Positions 23,367 to 35,159 of a DNA stretch of 64,000 nt are shown here, piece by piece (the first letter of the stretch is position 1; every line of letters begins with the position of its first letter). The notes below the pieces were generated by a model, which was not told where the DNA came from, ran no database searches, and saw only the letters and a list, made by a program, of their open reading frames with translations. The stretch is from Hetaerina americana (Eukaryota > Arthropoda > Insecta > Odonata > Calopterygidae). The stretch covers positions 34,526,699-34,590,698 of the forward strand of contig JAKTNV010000003.1 of assembly GCA_022747635.1 (NCBI GenBank), given 5' to 3'. The position numbers and the translations under genes were made by a program.

Positions 23367-26300
23367 TCGTCTTATAAATAAAATATGTTTCCCACTGTAT
23401 CTCTTGAAAAAAGCTTGTGTCGATAGAAATCGTTTTTTTGAGTTTATCCCAATGCTCAAAGCCTGATCAGATGAAGCCATGATTTCCATTCAAAACATGA
23501 TAACAACTTAAATACGATTATTTCAACATCGTTATAATGAGAAATCTGATACATGTTAATAATTTAGTATATTTAATTATTTTTACTGAAGTTTATAAAT
23601 GTATCTTTATCATTCACAATATTTATGCAATTAATGTATCACGTAATAAGAAGTCAGATTTTGTTAATATTTTTGGTGACTCTAAAATTCACTTCATGAT
23701 ATTTTGTAAAACGGTATTCATTTTTCTATAATATAAACCTAAATAGGTAAAATCAGTTTAAAATAGTTTATTTTTTAGAATGCGTATTAAAATAAATTGA
23801 TATTATCGCTTAATCACACTGCCTCTGTTTAAATTTTATGCTGAGTGAAGTTTACAAGATCGAAGGAAATAAGTACGGGGAAAAAATAGATGGAGAGGGA
23901 TAATCACGTGAGAGATAAGAACATTGGATTGAGAAGAAACGATTCGGAGTCTGGCATTCTATTATTTACACTCAATTTTTCAATATGATCATAACTGAAC
24001 CTTGTGACTCATTTTAAGCGACCAGATTAAAGACGAAGTTAAAGATTGTGTATTAAAATTGGAAGACAATCTATTCATACGACAGCGGACACAGGGAGAC
24101 AAATACAAAAATCTATATCCAGGATGTTACTTTCCATACATTGAATTCCAGTTATTGAGTGAGTAAATAAGTTCTAAAAAATCCTAATGAAGAGCAAAAA
24201 ATATCACTGGAAAAATGGTTGTAACGGGTTCAGCGGGCTCCATGCATTTCTGTTGAATTACTGTAGTCAATTATTCCATAAAATAAGGGTTCACTCCAAT
24301 CTATATATGTATTAAAAGAGAAAGTATTATCTAAAATCACAAATAATGGAAATTATTATTGAATTGCAAAGAAACCAGTCCTATGAAAAGGAACTATGAA
24401 AAGTTGCAGAAGGAAAAAAAATACAGAATATTTTTCTAATAGAAGAGTTACTGTTCACTATCTTAAATATTAGTTTTTTAAAAAGGACAGAGATTCAAAT
24501 TTTTCTCTAGCAAAATTGTAATGAAAAGGTTCTAAATAAAGCTGGTTAGTAATAAGTACGGTTATAAACCATTTCCTTCTATTCTTAGACCTACAGTATC
24601 TTCACTTTTAATTAATATAAATTATAATGATAATTGAATAAATAAAATTATATAACCGTTTTTTATAATTTTATATTTATATAATTGTATTAAGCTTGCA
24701 AATTTATGAATATTTTTTGTGTAATGGTTAGTCGAATATCGATATATCACAAGCAAAGTTCAATAAAAGTAGATTTTGAGAAATACCTGTTTCAAGAATA
24801 CTAAATTCCATATTTTTGTGATTTTGATCATAAATTCATTTATTTTATTAGATATCCCTTTGATATACCTGCATTTGTGTTCCTCTTGGCATTCATAATT
24901 TTTCGTTTCTCATGAGCTGAAGTTTTAATATAATTAAGCAGTGGAAATGCGCTGAAAATTGAAATATTTCATCCTTTGACCCGAGTTCTAGTTACTTATT
25001 TTTATTTATAATTATAAGACAACATGTAGGACTTTTACTTCCATAATTACGTTGATGTAATTGCAGAGAAAATACCCGATAGAAACACTGACTATAACCC
25101 CTTAACTTAGGGCACACTATGTAGCCGTAGCTATTTTAAGGTGGCGGATGTAAGCGTTGCGAATATGTATGAATGAAATTGAAAGATATTTTTTACATAT
25201 GCTTATGCATACCAAGTTAAATTTTTCGCTGTCAGAACACTCATGAAATTTTACAGCAAAATAAACATTAATGCCAAAATTTTACTTGAAAACTCTCAAT
25301 GGGCCATTCGTTTTCGCAAGTGACTTTGCATCGTTACCTATTACCTTAGAACCAGAGAGAAAAGTGTCTTCGCGAAGTCAGTATTATTGACTCTTACAGG
25401 AGCTCTCGTAAACTCTTAACTGAAGAGTTCTTTGCATCTCAAAGCTTTTGGAGAGCGCCTTCGCGAGATAACCGGCGTCATCCGCGGACTCGGTGAATAG
25501 CCCGCTTGAAAGAGAGGTCTTTGCAAAAATCGACCACGCGGACACTCGAACAGAATATCCTAAGTCAAATAAGGCTTCAGAAAAGGCCTAAATTGATTCA
25601 ACGAGGTAAATTACAGTTACCAATTAACAAGACCTTCAATTGTCTAATGAGCTGTAGCTTAGCAAAAAATATAGATAAGAAAAAGCCCAACTGGTGTGCT
25701 TATAAGGTTAGTGTCTACCTCATGAAAACTTTTCATGTGTTATTTATTTCAATAAAAATATATAAACCCTATTCAGTTTTACATTTAAATTCAAGCAAGC
25801 ATGAATTCCTCAATAAAATAATACTTAATTTTCCAAATCCTATCAATATAGGGAATAAATATTTTTGAAATTTGGGAACAGGAGTAGAAATTTACGTTCA
25901 CATCAAAACCTAAAAATAATAAGTTATAAAATAAGAGGTAAGTGTTTCGATAAATTTAAAAGTAATTTTAAAATATTTTGGTTGCATTAAATCTTTTTTC
26001 ACTTGGCAAAGATACAATGAACCGGGACCAGTAATAGTAAAAACCTTACTACGTAAATGGGAAATGGCACACACGCGTTATGAAACATTAAAATTTCACT
26101 CATTGTTGCAAATATGTCCAAGGAAGTTGCTGTTAGTCCTCGGTAGAAATCCTTACTAAACTTTTAAAAGTATTTCTCGTAAGTACATATGCTGCATTTC
26201 CATTCTGCCGAGTTCGCAATTTTTCCAGTATCTTCCTAATTTTTGAATAGATATTAAATCCTTACGAGATTTTTGGATGTAATTATTATTTTTTTATTAA

Positions 26301-26534
26301 GAAACAAATTGAAGCATATTCTATTCCAAAGGGCATTACAGTCAAGCACATTTACATAATACAACCAATTCGCATCCCCGTCAGCAAACATCATAGTATT
26401 TAAAGAAAGAATATATATCTTGCTTAGTAAAAATCAGAAAAGTCCCAAGTCAGGTCTCTTGAAAACTAACGGTAGCTTTTCCCTATTTTGGATCTACCCT
26501 TGCACAAACCTGGGTGAGGCAGGAGATACCAACA
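23367..26534. other. AT-rich non-coding stretch, nothing recognised
   Basis: A plus-strand frame of 120 codons at 25,506-25,868 has no recognisable domain, no splice context and low-complexity AT-driven composition. I do not regard it as a gene. Confidence 0.45.
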
Positions 26535-26612
26535 CTGTCAAATCACATTCCCTTCGCCGTCTGAGGGTTCCAAGAAAGTTATCCGAAAATCACACAGCTT
26601 GGATTAGCTGGG
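26535..26612 (-). repeat. Degenerate SINE fragment (family A), minus strand
   Basis: The piece at 26,540-26,605 (..gagggttccaagaaagttatccgaaaatcacacagcttgg) lines up with the central body of the SINE at 33.4 kb read on the opposite strand. Tail and tRNA head are not recognised. Confidence 0.55.
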
Positions 26613-29205
26613 ATTTTGGGATAACTTCTCTTTTAATTATACCTTTTGCCATGCCGACATAATTAGTATTGGAACAATATATTCCAACCAGACCTGTTTG
26701 GAAAAAATATTTTGTTAATTCTAATGAAAAATGAAGGATGGTACGAACGTGTTTTTTAAGGAATTGGAAAGCGGGGAAATATTCGCATTTGTTCGGATAA
26801 TATCACCTTCACATCAACGCTATTATTTTAAAGAAAAACTGCATAATTAAGTATATGATGATTGCATAAATTAATTAAATGACTAATTTCCATTGCCAGA
26901 ATAACACTCCTCATGGAAAATGACTCCTGAAATGTGGAAATACTGAACTCTCACTTGAAAATTTAAGGAGCCTCATGATGTGATAAAATGTGTCTCCAAA
27001 GAATGTCTACTTTTTACGATTTTAAAATGAGTGAAATAAATATAAAGAAAGGTCGAAAGAAGAGAAATGTATATTACAAACACATTAAGGACTTGAATTT
27101 AAATTATTCCAATGTGACAAATTCCTGGTCGAGACTTTTGCTAGATCCCGATTTCATATAAGGCTTGATAAACGAAATAAAGTGACAAAATTTCCGAGAA
27201 TTTAAGTTCGAAATAGGAAACGAAAATGGGAAACAGGAAACGTAAATGATTACAGAAAAAAACAGAAAATCATCTGAGATAAGAAAAGATGCATCTGAAG
27301 ATATAATTTAAATAAATTTTGTGAAGTGGACGAATTTGAAAGAAAACTTGATCAAAATGAGAGATTTAGTCAGGAAATATAGTATTTCAGTCAAAATAAC
27401 GAATACCAGGGAAATAATCAAGATGCAAGAAAATGGAGGTGCATACATGATGGTAAGATGTTCCTTTTGAAGAAATTGGATTGAGTGCGAATTATCCAGG
27501 GAGGTGGTAGGCCTATATCAAGTTTCCTGTTTTAAGTTTCCTGTTTCAAAAGTGAACGTTTTAGGCCGTAATTTCTCTAAAAAAGTTTTCTTGGTTCCTT
27601 TTACTCTTTTCTTTAAGATTATTATTTTAACCTTAGCTCATTAATTCCAAATTAAAGGTATAACCTGCATGCATACGAATGGAGTAAAGTTTCCGATTAG
27701 AGCCATATTTTTCTAATCGTTTCTTGATTTTGAAACTCGTCCAAAGCACGAGTGCATCTCTTTTTCGCCAATAGAACTTGTTATATAAATTTATGGTAAC
27801 TGTTGACGAACGGGTATAAGAGCATAAATGATAATTAACAAAGGTTTTTGGATGGCCTATATCTAACGAAGGGTACTTTTATTTTCTGAAACTAAAAAAT
27901 GTTTGAAAAAAATAGGGCAATTATTTCCTGAGGTTTGATTGTAGTCTATATATTTATTCGAAGTCAACATAGTTCAAAACTCCAGGCGAAAAGTTTTTCC
28001 AATGCATAAATTACCGTTTTACCCTGTACTAATAGTTCATTATTTATTAGGTCCTATTTCTAATCAAATAGTAGTCAGCCCTTAATTTTACATAACCTAA
28101 GTGATGACTTTGATGACAAAGGCATAACAAAATATTATAGCATTTTGGAAATAAAGAAGTTTCAGGCTAAATTGATCATTTTAATTGGTTATTGTTTAAA
28201 ATTATTTATTCAAGGCTAATAATACCTTTTCATTATCCTTATTTGGTGGTTGGAGGTTGGAAGAGCGCCAACTCTTCCATCACTACCTGAAAAAGGTACT
28301 TTCTTATCCTTATAAAGTACCGAATGAAGTATATACAGGTAGATCTGTAATTTTCTATAATTTTTGCCTCATTTAATTGTCATAATCTTTCAAAAATTTG
28401 ATTGCTATGAAATACCTTCTTTAATTTCAATGCATATTTTTTATACCACAGTGCCACCGTATCATTAATTAGACGGCAGTCACTCGTCTTCACTTAAGAT
28501 AAACACAATGTGTTTTGGTAAAATTTGATATTACACGAACATTTGTAGCATACAAAATTTCAATTTTCCGAATAATTCTCATTCCCAATAAAAGTATTTT
28601 TTGTTTAACTAGGTCAATAGGTATACCATTAATATATGCAAATGCTAATCAGATTGTTGATTAAAACGATTTGATATGATTAAAAATAATTGTTAAGTAT
28701 TGACACTCTGCTTCATTTTTCTTCCATTAGTCCAGAAATCTTTTTTTCATGTCTACCATTTCATCGTCGATTGAGTAAGCGACTGAGATATCAGCCATGA
28801 AATACAATACAAATCACGACACAAGTTGCCAAATATATTTGATTAATATTCAGGTGCCATATTTATTAATAATTTAAAATTATACTTATTGAATATATAA
28901 TATTATATATTACATTATTCATTGCTATATACGAAATTTTAATAGTCAAAACTATTAAAATATCCTGCGGCAATATAAATCTTATAAAAGAATGAGGGAT
29001 GATTCAGCTATGCAGTGTCCAGTGATATGCTATGGATACTATGCTAAAGGTAAGAAGTGTCACATACATAAATTCACTCAATTTTTAATATTATGATTAT
29101 TGAATGTTTAATAAGAGATGAATTGCTCCCAACCAAATGAAAAAAAGACTAATAATTTAAAGAAAAAAAGATATTTTTTTAATTAAAACTCTCTCTTACT
29201 TGGAT
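26613..29205. other. AT-rich non-coding stretch, nothing recognised
   Basis: There are only short imperfect repeats, such as the doubled phrase aagtttcctgttt near 27,525-27,550. I see no exon or RNA gene. Confidence 0.5.
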
Positions 29206-29395
29206 CACAGTTATCAAACCGAAGGTTGGTTTGATAGGTTAGTGTAGAGCTCACCTAGAGCTAAGTACTAAGGCTTGTGAAATTCAGATATCAGGATGGG
29301 GGAAGTAATTCCTTTCCCTATGCCACCTATGGTTTCCCAAGGTAATCTGGTTCCCGCAAAATCACACACCTTGGTTAAAGCTGAGGGTTCCCAGT
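29206..29395 (-). repeat. SINE family A, minus strand, head missing
   Basis: Read on the minus strand this matches the body and 3' end of the family A SINE: the aatcaca..cttgg block, then the ggtttcc..ctatggtttccc region, then the gtgaaattca phrase. The tRNA-like head is absent. It directly abuts a plus-strand copy, forming a head-to-head pair. Confidence 0.65.
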
Positions 29396-29407
29396 GGTAT
29401 CACTTGC

Positions 29408-29665
29408 ACGTAGTCTGGTGAGTAGAAGGTGGGCTACTTACCAGAGAGTATGTGTTTATTTCGGGTGAAGCCTTTGGGAACTCTTAGTTTCTTCTAAGCT
29501 ATGTGAATTTTGGGGTATCAGATCTTCATGGGAAACCACAGGCGGCACAGGAACTGCTGCCCTCACATCTTGATGTGTGAATTTCACACTCCTTAGGGCT
29601 TTATTTTTGGTTAGCTTTAGCTCACCTACCAAACCATCCTTCGGGTTAATTATTGCCATTTGTTT
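29408..29665 (+). repeat. SINE family A, plus strand, diverged
   Basis: The copy begins with a worn tRNA-like head (gtagtctggtgagtagaagg). The body carries aagctatgtgaattttgggg, a gggaaaccacaggcggcacagg-like block (29,531 onward) and the tail phrase tgtgtgaatttcacactcc. These follow the same order as the copy at 33.4 kb, but the B box is lost. Confidence 0.7.
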
Positions 29666-32600
29666 TGATAGACTTGGCAATATTATCTAGGGATGCCTTA
29701 TACTGGTTATAGGACATTGAAATAAACTTTGAACAAACACGTGACGATTAATACCTGGACTTCTTTCTACGTTGATTTTGATTACCGTGGGATTTAGGTG
29801 GAATGAGTTGACCCTCGATTATTTTCTTACTGCCAATTATTATTTTCTGCAGTAAAATTAAGCTTCATTCCAAGAATGAGGTGATAGAGTACGCAATAAA
29901 AGCTCAAAGGTGAAAGATTAGCTTCAAGGGACTAATAACAGCACGTCACATACTCGTATACGTAAAATACCCTGATGTGTTGGACCCCGTAAAAACACGA
30001 TAGAAAGCGTCACAATTTGCGAAAGATGATGCAATTCATTTCCATTGATGAAACAATTTCCATAGATCTTCCCTAAAAGGAAATAAAATGGAATATTTTC
30101 AACTAGTTGCATTTAAAACTAATTAAATATCTCCTTTCAGTTGAAAAATACATAAGACCATGAAGAACAGGACCCTGAATCTTAATCATCAGTTTGCGTA
30201 CAACTTTGCTTTGAAGTCATTTTTTTCATTTGACAACATCTTCAAGTACCACCACATTTTGTCTTATAAATTTAAAAATCTGTAGGGGTCTTTAACATTC
30301 GAGCTAAAATTCCATACGAAATAAATGGGTCGCAAGGGTTTTAAAAGTGAAACACCAAAAAATGATGTCGTATTTTACTCATTTGGCAGTAAAAGACTTA
30401 AGGGGGGAGGGAAGTTAACTCGTAAAGGTGTTGCTCTTGTATTCCAAATGCTCACTTTACTCCTTGAAATTCCTTTCGCCTGGATGTTTTACTTTGCCAT
30501 CAACAAGTTCCCCTCGCGGGCGTGCAGCTCCTTACAAAATCGCTCCACCGGACTTCCTCCAGCTTCGACGCAGTCTCTTTCGCCTCCGCCTCGCATTTCT
30601 CTCTCTTCCTTTCTACTGGTGAGCATATTAACCCGCGTCGACTCAAGAAACGTGCAAACGAAACCTCCATTTTTATGTTTGCTTTTATTTCCAAAACGAA
30701 ACTACCCTTGAATGTGCCAACGGATCTGCGACGGCTACGTCTTTGGCATTAAAAAATAAATAACGTGAAAAAGGAACTGAACGGCAAATGCTCATTTAAT
30801 TTTAGAAATGGGATTGACTAGCAAACTTTATGCACGGTGGTGATTTGAAAATATTTACTCTGCCGTTAGATTAACCAGAGATCGCTTTAAAATTTTGAGA
30901 GGCTTATTGTTTGTCATTTGGGCTTGATCTAGACTTGAAATGGAAAAAAAGCAGGGGCAAAATGGAAGAATTCGTCAGGTTTGAAGACAATGGTTTTTAC
31001 CGAAACAAATGGGTCAGGCGTTATGATATAATCGCTTCTCTTCACGTTTGATTCGAATTTTCCAAAACAAATTACTCTTAAGTGGGGAATATAAGTAGAC
31101 ATGAACTGGTTGGAGTCGAATACATGCACCAGGAGTGGAAGGAAAATGGCACTCTTTCCGCCGCGCTCTGGGGGAAAACAGTGGAGAGCTGTTCGTGTTT
31201 GAAGCCGAATACTTAAGCACCAATAATGGACTTGCATTAATAGTAGAGGTTAAATAAGGAATCGTATATTTCTCGATTAGAAAACTTCTGCAAATTTAAT
31301 CATATTAAAACGCCAAGACACTTCTCAAATAGGCATGGCAGATTGAAAAGTACCTGTAAGATGTTTAATAATAAATAAATACTACGCCAAAATATACTTG
31401 TTTTACTGTAATAACATTTAGTCGCTTTTAAAACTATACTCTAAAATTGTTTTTCTTCATTTTGTATTGAAATAGAGTAGTGATTTTATTTTAGTAGGAC
31501 AGCATCAATAAATTATTAAAGGTAAAACTGTAGTAATGAGCAAAGTTTTCCCAATTTCTTTATATAAATACGAATAGTCCCATGCAGTAAAGAATATTTA
31601 CCTTTTAAATCTCTAACTTGAATGATAATCACATGCCTATTATTCATATCTGAGAAAGAAAAATATATGGACTTGAGATTCAAAGTATTTTCATGCCTTA
31701 AATATCACATGCAGTTTATTCCTACCAAAATTAAAGAAATAATGGTATACTATTATAATATAAATATAATCCCATCGTCCCACTATATTTAAGGCTTCTT
31801 AATATGGGAAGGGTATAAATTTAGAACATCGTGAATAGAACCAAGACTTTTTAATTTAAAAATTATTGTTTTCTCCGGGTTTTCACAAATAGCTAAGAAA
31901 TAACGTCTTGAAACAGAAGCCGGTGATTTTCATACGGGCTGATTTTAGAATTAAAGAATGTCTTCTGTGACAAAAATTTGAAAAACATGATGGAATGTAT
32001 TCAGTGTTTCACTCGGTAAGAATAATTTTTAAGGCTTTCAGCATCTTGTAACAGAAATAATACTGATCCTTAATATTTTTCTCAATGATGGTACTCTGCT
32101 ACATTTTTCGAAGTCTAAAACTCTTTGGCTACTCAACTTAGGGATACGGTACTGGTTTATTGTAAATTCTTCCACTTGGTTCTTTCTTTTCTCGTTTTTG
32201 TAAACAAGGTTCAGGGTTTGGTTATAATCTGTCAGGTTATCACAAACCCGTGAATGGAGAAACAGCAGCTACAACTACTTTCAATATGGTACGGAGGGTA
32301 AACATAACTGCAAACAAAACAGCTAATATCGTAAATTTGCACAAAACCCCGGTTCTCGCTTCAAGTAATTTCCGACTAAAAATGCGTAAAGAAGAATCAG
32401 CTAATTTTTCCTTTAAAATATGTGTAATAGAATATTATTTATTAAATCTCTGCAATTTCATCTGATTCCCTTAGTTACCGTGAACTTATTTCACGAAAGG
32501 ATGATAATAAATCTGCGGAAATTGACAAACACCATCTTTTAAATCAGTTCAATTTCGGGAATCGGTAATTCCAAAAATGTAGCAAAACAAGAAATCACGA

Positions 32601-33380
32601 AGAAATAATGGGAAAACAGGGATATATCAATCAAATTGAAGTAAAGGTCAACGAATACCCACTGAAACGGTGCGTGTCTCAATAGTCAAGGGAATAATGG
32701 AAAGACGTCACAAATATTGAACATTCAAACCGAAAATAATGCTTAGATTTACCCGAAACAATTCACATGCTAACTATTTCATCGAAAATAATATTTTCTC
32801 CATAGTTCAGCAATTAGTGGGTATAAATTAATTATATTCTTCACCTGCAGTTGTATTATACAATAAATCGCATGTAACCACTTCATGTTGATTTTATCCA
32901 ACAAATTAGTATCTGTCACCTAAATTCAAATGTAATCAGGACCATACCATTTATGTGAAATATTTACATTCATCATTTATTTTACCTTTCTCCAGATCTT
33001 AGGATCCAGATCTCGATTCATGGATACCAAAATACACTAAGGTGTCAGACCATTTAACTTAGGGATAACAATTGATTGAGCCGGGTCATAACGACTCATT
33101 CACTAAAATCCATACATTGGTGTTTCTGAGAATCAGATAAAATTGCAAATTGGCATTATAGAAAAGAAACCGAATGGTGTGCATGGAAATTAGTAGTAGA
33201 TATCTATGCACTGAGAACGCAACGTGAATGATCTAAGAGAATTTTAAATACTACATAATTATTTAAATTTCTAAAAATAAGTTTATTTGCTGATTTGAAA
33301 AAAATGATTGTTCCAATTATGAATCCCGATAAAACACAGAACAGTAGCCTTTCATGAATAGATTTGTAATTAACTTTCAT
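29666..33380. other. AT-rich non-coding stretch, nothing recognised
   Basis: A less AT-rich patch at 30,325-30,750 gives overlapping open frames on both strands (the longest is 128 codons on plus), but none resembles a known protein. I see no RNA gene or bounded repeat. Confidence 0.4.
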
Positions 33381-33392
33381 TATAACGATGGG

Positions 33393-33665
33393 GGTCGCGG
33401 TAGTCCTGGGGGTAGAGCGTTGGACTACTTGGAGGGTCCCAGGTTCGATTCCCGGGCAAGTCTCTGGGCACCTGCACCTCCACCCAAGCTATGTGATTTT
33501 TCGGGTACCATATCTTTCTCGGAAACCATAACCGGCACAGGGAAAGGAACTGGCCCCCTTGCCCTGATGTGTAAGTTTCACATGCCGTCGGGCTTAGGAC
33601 TGGGTAAACTCTAAAATCACCTACCAAACCGGCCTTGGGGTTGATTACTATGTTTACGGTTTTTT
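33393..33665 (+). repeat. tRNA-derived SINE (family A), best-preserved copy
   Basis: The tRNA-like head has an A-box region (tagtcctgggggtagagcg) and a perfect B box, GGTTCGATTCC, at 33,442-33,452. The body follows with aagctatgtgatttttcgg, the ggaaaccataaccggcacagg block and the gatgtgtaagtttcacatgccg phrase, ending in a T-rich tail. Flanking 12-bp direct repeats, TATAACGATGGG at 33,381-33,392 and TATAACCATGGG at 33,666-33,677, differ at one base and look like the target duplication. The SINE interrupts the 3' part of the minus-strand LINE. Confidence 0.85.
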
Positions 33666-33677
33666 TATAACCATGGG

Positions 33678-34990
33678 TTATCATTTTGAGGATTCGTTTC
33701 TTATAGTTCTCTCGGCTATATCGGCTCCCTGCCAATCTTATCAATCCCGAAGAGCTCTTTGCACGGATGTTTTACGCTACCTTCTTACTAGTTTACACTT
33801 GACCTTCCCATGTATTTCTCCCCATAAATGTTTCCTTTAAATATGAAATTCAGTTAACCATCGTGTCTCAGGATATGTCGACCCAATTTCCCTCTCCTTC
33901 CTGTGAGTGTTATCCATAGACTTCTCTCTTCACCCACTCTTCGCGGTAACTCTTCATTTGTTACTCTTGTCTATACATTTTATTTTTTATCATTCTTCCG
34001 CAGAATCACTCTCTGCTACTCCTATCTTCCATGTCTCACATTCGTGGAAAAGTATACCCTGTTTATAAGTTTTAACAAATCTCTTCCTTACGTCTACACT
34101 AGTACTACTTGCCGTTAGTACTTGTTGCTTCTGATTGATAACATTCACAATTTCTATTCTGTCTACTGTATCCCACTAGCTTCTTCCATCACTGATGCTT
34201 CAGATCTTGCTTCCTAATAAGCAAAACTCTTCCACCTGTTCCCATGAGTCTTTCCTTACTTTTACTTTGAGATCTTCCCTGCTTCGACTGCGGACCATTG
34301 CCTTAGTTTAATCCTATTCATCTCGAGGTCACACTTTTTCATTACATTCTCTATAATGGATAGTACAAACATTCTTTTACGGTATTCTTTCTTCTCTGGA
34401 AGTACACTTATCTTTTCTCCTGGAATTGATGCACTGCTTCTTGTCTTAACGTTGATCTCGCTAATTGCCTTCTCAATAAATACATTTAACGTCAAAGGCG
34501 ATAATGACCAACCCTGCTTTAATCACATTTTTGAATTTTAGCTCCTTCCATGCTTTCACCGCATTGAATCGCTGTATCTTGCTACCTGTGTAGAGTATAT
34601 AGCAATACATTATCATTGAAGTTCATTTAATTTTCTCGAGGATACGTATATTCCAGTCTACATTTTCTAAGGCTTTCTCCAGATCTAGGAATGCGATATA
34701 TGCCAATTGATCTTGCTTTGTCCTCTTCTCTATGATGAGTATGAGAGTGACAGTAGCTTCTCATGTTCCTCTACTTCTTCTAAACCCAATTTCGTTCTTA
34801 ATTCTAATACTCACAATACTCTTCCGCTTTCCTCTCCATTCATTTGCATATTATTTTTGCTAGGATCTTGGATACAAGGACCATCAGACTGATTGCTTTC
34901 AAGTTCTCATTTTTTTTCTGGCTTTTTCTTCTTTGGTACCGGAACAATTCCAATTTTTTAAAACCAACCGCTATTTTCTCCTCCTATATA
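33678..34990 (-). mobile_element. Decayed LINE, minus strand
   Basis: Minus-strand pieces in shifting frames follow LINE ORF2 order. AISLMVLVSKILAKI near 34,900-34,850 is the RPISL-like motif. AFLDLEKALENVDWNI near 34,700-34,645 is reverse transcriptase motif A. VEEFCLLGSKI lies near 34,230, VRKRFVKTYKQGILFHECETW near 34,100-34,030, and VGEERSLWITLTGRRGK then GRHILRHDG near 33,940-33,860. Endonuclease and the 5' end are missing, and stops and frameshifts are frequent. It resembles the LINE at 8.1-11.2 kb and may be of the same family. The clade is not resolved. A SINE sits at its 3' side. Confidence 0.85.
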
Positions 34991-35159
34991 CATATCACAT
35001 ATTAGCTTACGTAATTAAACTTTAAAAAGACAGAATTTTACGCTGTCGTAGTCGCTGAGTTCGGTAATGGATCGCTACAAAGGAAAAAGGAGGAGGTACG
35101 TATATACACGTATATATAGTATGTACTAATGAGCTTCCTCTGTCACTCGTCGTCGTGCG
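34991..35159. other. Transition between LINE and GC-rich block
   Basis: Short AT-rich sequence with a few tatacacgtatata-like repeats near 35,100. No feature is recognised. Confidence 0.4.

Noticed and set aside
25506..25868. 120-codon plus-strand frame
   Set aside because: It shows AT-driven composition, no domain and no splice signals that would make it an exon.
33393..33470. tRNA gene
   Set aside because: A and B boxes are present, but the sequence continues as a repeated SINE body and no intact cloverleaf is evident. Similar heads occur at several places.
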